A stretch of 7,919 nt of DNA, from positions 1 to 7,919 of the forward strand of contig JBDTRB010000147.1 in the NCBI GenBank assembly GCA_039931865.1. Reading direction: 5' to 3'. The notes under the pieces are model-generated. The model did no database searches. It was not told where the DNA came from and saw nothing but the letters and a program-made list of their open reading frames with translations. Positions 6,027 through 7,919 of the stretch are shown here, piece after piece (position 1 is the first letter of the stretch; every line of letters starts with the position of its first letter). The DNA comes from JALYUA01 sp039931865. GTDB lineage: Bacteria; Acidobacteriota; Thermoanaerobaculia; UBA5066; Gp7-AA6. A program made the translations under genes and the position numbers.

Positions 6027-7619
6027 ATGTCATCTCTTCCCCGGGTCGAGACGTCTTTCTCTTTCTCCTCGCCCCGGCCGAAGGTTCGTCTCGTCAACGC
6101 GTTCGCCCGTCCCTTCGAGAACGTCGTCGCGACCGCGCGGACGTGCTACTCCTCGAAGGGGATCGTCACGGAGGACCAGGCGTCGGCCCGTCCGGAGCGG
6201 CGCGACGCGCTCGCCCGGTCGATCTACGGCGCGGGGCACCACACGACCTTTCAACATGCGCACTTTCAGTTCGCGATGGAAAACGTATCGCGTCAGTTTC
6301 TCTGGAGCTTTCTGCACAGCCACCCGTTCTACAACTCCGAGCAGGTCTCCCAGCGCTACGTCGAAGTGAAGGCGGGCCAGTACGCAATCCCGCCCATGCT
6401 GCCCGCCGAGCGCGAGATCTTCGAGGGCGCCGCGCGGCGCCAGCAGGCTGCGTACGAGCGGCTCACCGAGATCCTGACTCCGGCCGCCGGAGAGCGCTAC
6501 TTCGGCATTTTCCCGGGCCGCACCCGCGGCGACGGCCGCGCGCGTTTTGCCGGCGCGGTGCAGAAGAGGGCGCAGGAGATCGCGCGGTACGTCCTGCCGG
6601 TGGCGACCTTCGCGTACCTGTACCACACCGTGTCAGGAATTACGCTCTTCCGTTACTGGCGCCTGTGCGAATCCTCCGACGCGCCGACCGAGCAGCGCGA
6701 AGTCGTCGGACAGATGGTCGAGGAGGTGCTTCGCCACGACCCGCTCTACCGCGGCGTGCTCCAGGATCCGATCCCGCTCGAGGAGACACCCGAGTACGCG
6801 CTCTTTGCGGCGCAGCACGAGGCGGGCGGCGTTCGATCCGGCCGCGCTTTCCGCGAAGAGTTCGACCGCGAGCTCCTGGGCCGCGTCTCGCGCCTGGTCG
6901 ACTGGAAGGCGAACAACGAAGAGGTGCTGGCGTCCGCGGTGCGTGAAGTGCTCGGGCTGCCGCGTGCGTCCCTTTCGGACGCGGACGCGATCGCGCTCGC
7001 GCTCGATCCCGCGAAGAACCCGCTGCTCGGCGAGACCCTCACCCTGACGACGCACGGCAAGCTGTCGCGCGCGCTCTTCCATCCGTCGTACACCTTCCGC
7101 AAGAAGCTGTCGCACACCGCCGACAGCCAGGATCAGCGCCACCGGATGACGCCGGCGTCGCGGCCGGCGCTTCCCGCATACCTGACGGAGGAGCCGGACT
7201 ACGTTGTCCCGATGCTCGTTCCCGACGTCCCGGAGGCGGCGGACCTCTACCGCCGCACCATGGAGGAAACGTGGGAGTCGATCGGGCTCCTCCGATCTCG
7301 CGGCGTGCCCGACGAATACGCCGCGTACCTGCTCCCGAACGCCGTCGCGATTCGCTTCACGGAATCCGCCGACCTCTTGAACCTGCACCACAAATTTGCG
7401 ATGCGGCTCTGTTACAACGCGCAGGAAGAAATCTGGCGAGCGTCTCTGGACGAGGCTTTGCAGATCCGCGAAGTGAACCCGCAGATCGGACCCTGGCTGC
7501 TCCCCCCCTGCACCCTCCGCCACCACGCGGGAGTCCGCCCGGTCTGCCCGGAAGGCGACCGCTTCTGCGGAGTCACGGTGTGGAAGCAATCGGCGGAGAC
7601 GTACCAGCGCGCGCTCTAG
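6027..7619 (+). CDS. Tandem (two-unit) ThyX-family flavin-dependent thymidylate synthase-like protein
   Basis: ThyX makes dTMP from dUMP using FAD, NADPH and methylene-tetrahydrofolate, normally as a homotetramer of about 220-250-residue subunits. This 530-residue protein holds two ThyX-like units. Unit 1 (about 19-240) starts VRLVNAFARPFENVVATART. It contains GHHTTFQH (70-77), like GHETPFEH of T. maritima ThyX, then SHPFYNSEQVSQRY (98-111) where the RHRx7S signature belongs, and ARYVLP (186-191). Unit 2 (about 287-530) starts SRLVDWKANNEEVLASAVRE and ends with NLHHKFAMRLCYNAQEEIW (452-470), matching the family N-x-x-R-AQxEI region. In unit 1 both signature arginines are replaced (S98, P100), while H99, S108 and R110 remain at family spacing. 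In unit 2 the signature loop is shortened. A C/H-rich tail follows (C495, H499, H500, C507, C514). Family membership is secure; dTMP synthase activity is inferred. The gene is divergent from iscS. Confidence 0.85.
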   Translation: MSSLPRVETSFSFSSPRPKVRLVNAFARPFENVVATARTCYSSKGIVTEDQASARPERRDALARSIYGAGHHTTFQHAHFQFAMENVSRQFLWSFLHSHPFYNSEQVSQRYVEVKAGQYAIPPMLPAEREIFEGAARRQQAAYERLTEILTPAAGERYFGIFPGRTRGDGRARFAGAVQKRAQEIARYVLPVATFAYLYHTVSGITLFRYWRLCESSDAPTEQREVVGQMVEEVLRHDPLYRGVLQDPIPLEETPEYALFAAQHEAGGVRSGRAFREEFDRELLGRVSRLVDWKANNEEVLASAVREVLGLPRASLSDADAIALALDPAKNPLLGETLTLTTHGKLSRALFHPSYTFRKKLSHTADSQDQRHRMTPASRPALPAYLTEEPDYVVPMLVPDVPEAADLYRRTMEETWESIGLLRSRGVPDEYAAYLLPNAVAIRFTESADLLNLHHKFAMRLCYNAQEEIWRASLDEALQIREVNPQIGPWLLPPCTLRHHAGVRPVCPEGDRFCGVTVWKQSAETYQRAL

Positions 7620-7760
7620 CCGCGTTCGGTTAAGCGTTCCGCCTCGGACCGATCTGGTTCTCTCCCGGGGTCAACACGCACGGCTCTTTGCGTCTGCGCC
7701 GCCACCCAACCCTTCCCCGCGCGCCGAGAGGGAGGAAAGCGCCAACGTCGGGGCGATGGT
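7620..7760. other. Non-coding stretch downstream of the thyX-like gene
   Basis: No gene is seen here. Past the TAG there is a direct GCGTTC repeat (7622-7627 and 7634-7639) and a small ACGCA/TGCGT stem with an 8-base loop at 7676-7693 without a following T run. At 7699-7740 there is a C-rich then G-rich segment, CACCCAACCCTTCCCC followed by GAGAGGGAGGAAAG. It has the same layout as the element in the mfd-surA spacer and can fold imperfectly. No convincing intrinsic terminator for the thyX-like gene is present. Confidence 0.4.
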
Positions 7761-7826
7761 GGCTGAGCTCGTCACGAGAGGAGTCTCCTGACCGAAGGGA
7801 AGGAGGAGCCTCTCGTGACGGGAGCC
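7761..7826. repeat. Long imperfect inverted repeat (about 66 bases) forming a strong hairpin
   Basis: CGTCACGAGAGG (7770-7781) is perfectly complementary to CCTCTCGTGACG (7809-7820). Moving inward, an AG/AG internal loop gives two G-A mismatches. A second 6-pair helix follows (TCTCCT 7784-7789 with AGGAGG 7801-7806, including one T-G wobble). Then come another tandem G-A pair (7790-7791 with 7799-7800), two C-G pairs and a GAA loop. Outward, GGCT (7761-7764) pairs with AGCC (7823-7826) across a 3-base bulge. No T run follows, so an ordinary intrinsic terminator is unlikely. It could be a structured RNA, a dispersed palindromic element, or the 3' end of the thyX-like transcript. Confidence 0.7.
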
Positions 7827-7845
7827 GCAGCGAACGGAGGGACGA

Positions 7846-7919
7846 GGCGAGCGGTCGAGCCGACAGGCGAGCGGTCGAGCCGACAGGCGAGCGGTCGAGC
7901 CGACAGGCGAGCGGTCGAG
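7846..7919. repeat. 20-bp tandem repeat, at least 3.7 identical copies, running off the window
   Basis: The unit GGCGAGCGGTCGAGCCGACA occurs at 7846-7865, 7866-7885 and 7886-7905 with no differences. A partial fourth copy (14 bases) reaches the window end at 7919. There are no spacers, so it is not a CRISPR array. The unit length is not a multiple of three and no reading frame is attached. Within each unit GGC and GCC can pair around GA/GA mismatches, one G-C pair and a CGGT loop, so each copy could form a small hairpin. A diverged, repeat-like GCGAACGGAGGGAC lies just before it (7830-7843). Exact identity suggests recent expansion or active homogenisation. Confidence 0.93.

Noticed and set aside
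5351..6946. A 531-codon plus-strand open frame crossing iscS, the spacer and the thyX-like gene
   Set aside because: It is antisense to iscS and out of frame with the ThyX-like gene. Its translation is Arg/Ala-rich with no family features, so it is a shadow frame.
7137..7145. The RHR tripeptide in unit 2 of the ThyX-like protein (residues 371-373) as the canonical signature
   Set aside because: By alignment, QRHR corresponds to the SQRY end of the motif in unit 1, with two residues missing between. There is no x7S following it, so the match is probably coincidental.
7676..7693. ACGCA/TGCGT hairpin as a terminator for the thyX-like gene
   Set aside because: The stem is only 5 bp with an 8-base loop and no T run; such pairs are expected by chance in this composition.
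7756..7791. Small ORF of 11 codons starting at ATG 7756
   Set aside because: It is too short, has no ribosome binding site, and lies inside the inverted repeat that better explains the sequence.
7846..7919. CRISPR array
   Set aside because: The 20-bp units abut directly without unique spacers, and no cas genes are present.

Overview
The window is high-GC bacterial chromosomal DNA carrying four full-length genes with strong G/C third-position bias. The gene content (single-parvulin SurA-like chaperone, Mfd, IscS-type cysteine desulfurase, double-length ThyX-like protein) fits an Acidobacteriota or deltaproteobacterial-type lineage. That placement is an inference from gene style, not proven by any marker here. 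There is no phage, transposase, CRISPR array, rRNA or tRNA that I can support.

Layout. Positions 1-75 may hold the 5' end of an unrecognised minus-strand gene. Three genes are read on the minus strand in the order iscS (5878-4637), mfd (4617-1261), surA-like (1095-100). iscS and mfd are 19 bases apart and are probably co-transcribed. mfd and the surA-like gene are separated by about 165 bases holding a small hairpin just past the mfd stop, a decayed C-rich/G-rich element and a possible weak promoter. A 148-base divergent spacer separates iscS from a plus-strand gene (6027-7619) encoding a 530-residue protein made of two ThyX-like units. The last 300 bases are non-coding. They contain a long, strongly paired inverted repeat and then a 20-bp tandem repeat that runs off the window end.

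Function. IscS supplies sulfur for Fe-S clusters and thiolated tRNA. Mfd removes stalled RNA polymerase and recruits excision repair. The SurA-like protein folds exported proteins in the periplasm. The ThyX-like protein belongs to the flavin-dependent dTMP synthase family. These are mostly housekeeping genes and I see no single pathway joining them.

The two places most worth attention are the tandem ThyX-like protein and the structured repeat region at 7761-7919. In the protein, the signature RHR motif is lost in unit 1 and the remaining active-site residues are split between the two halves.
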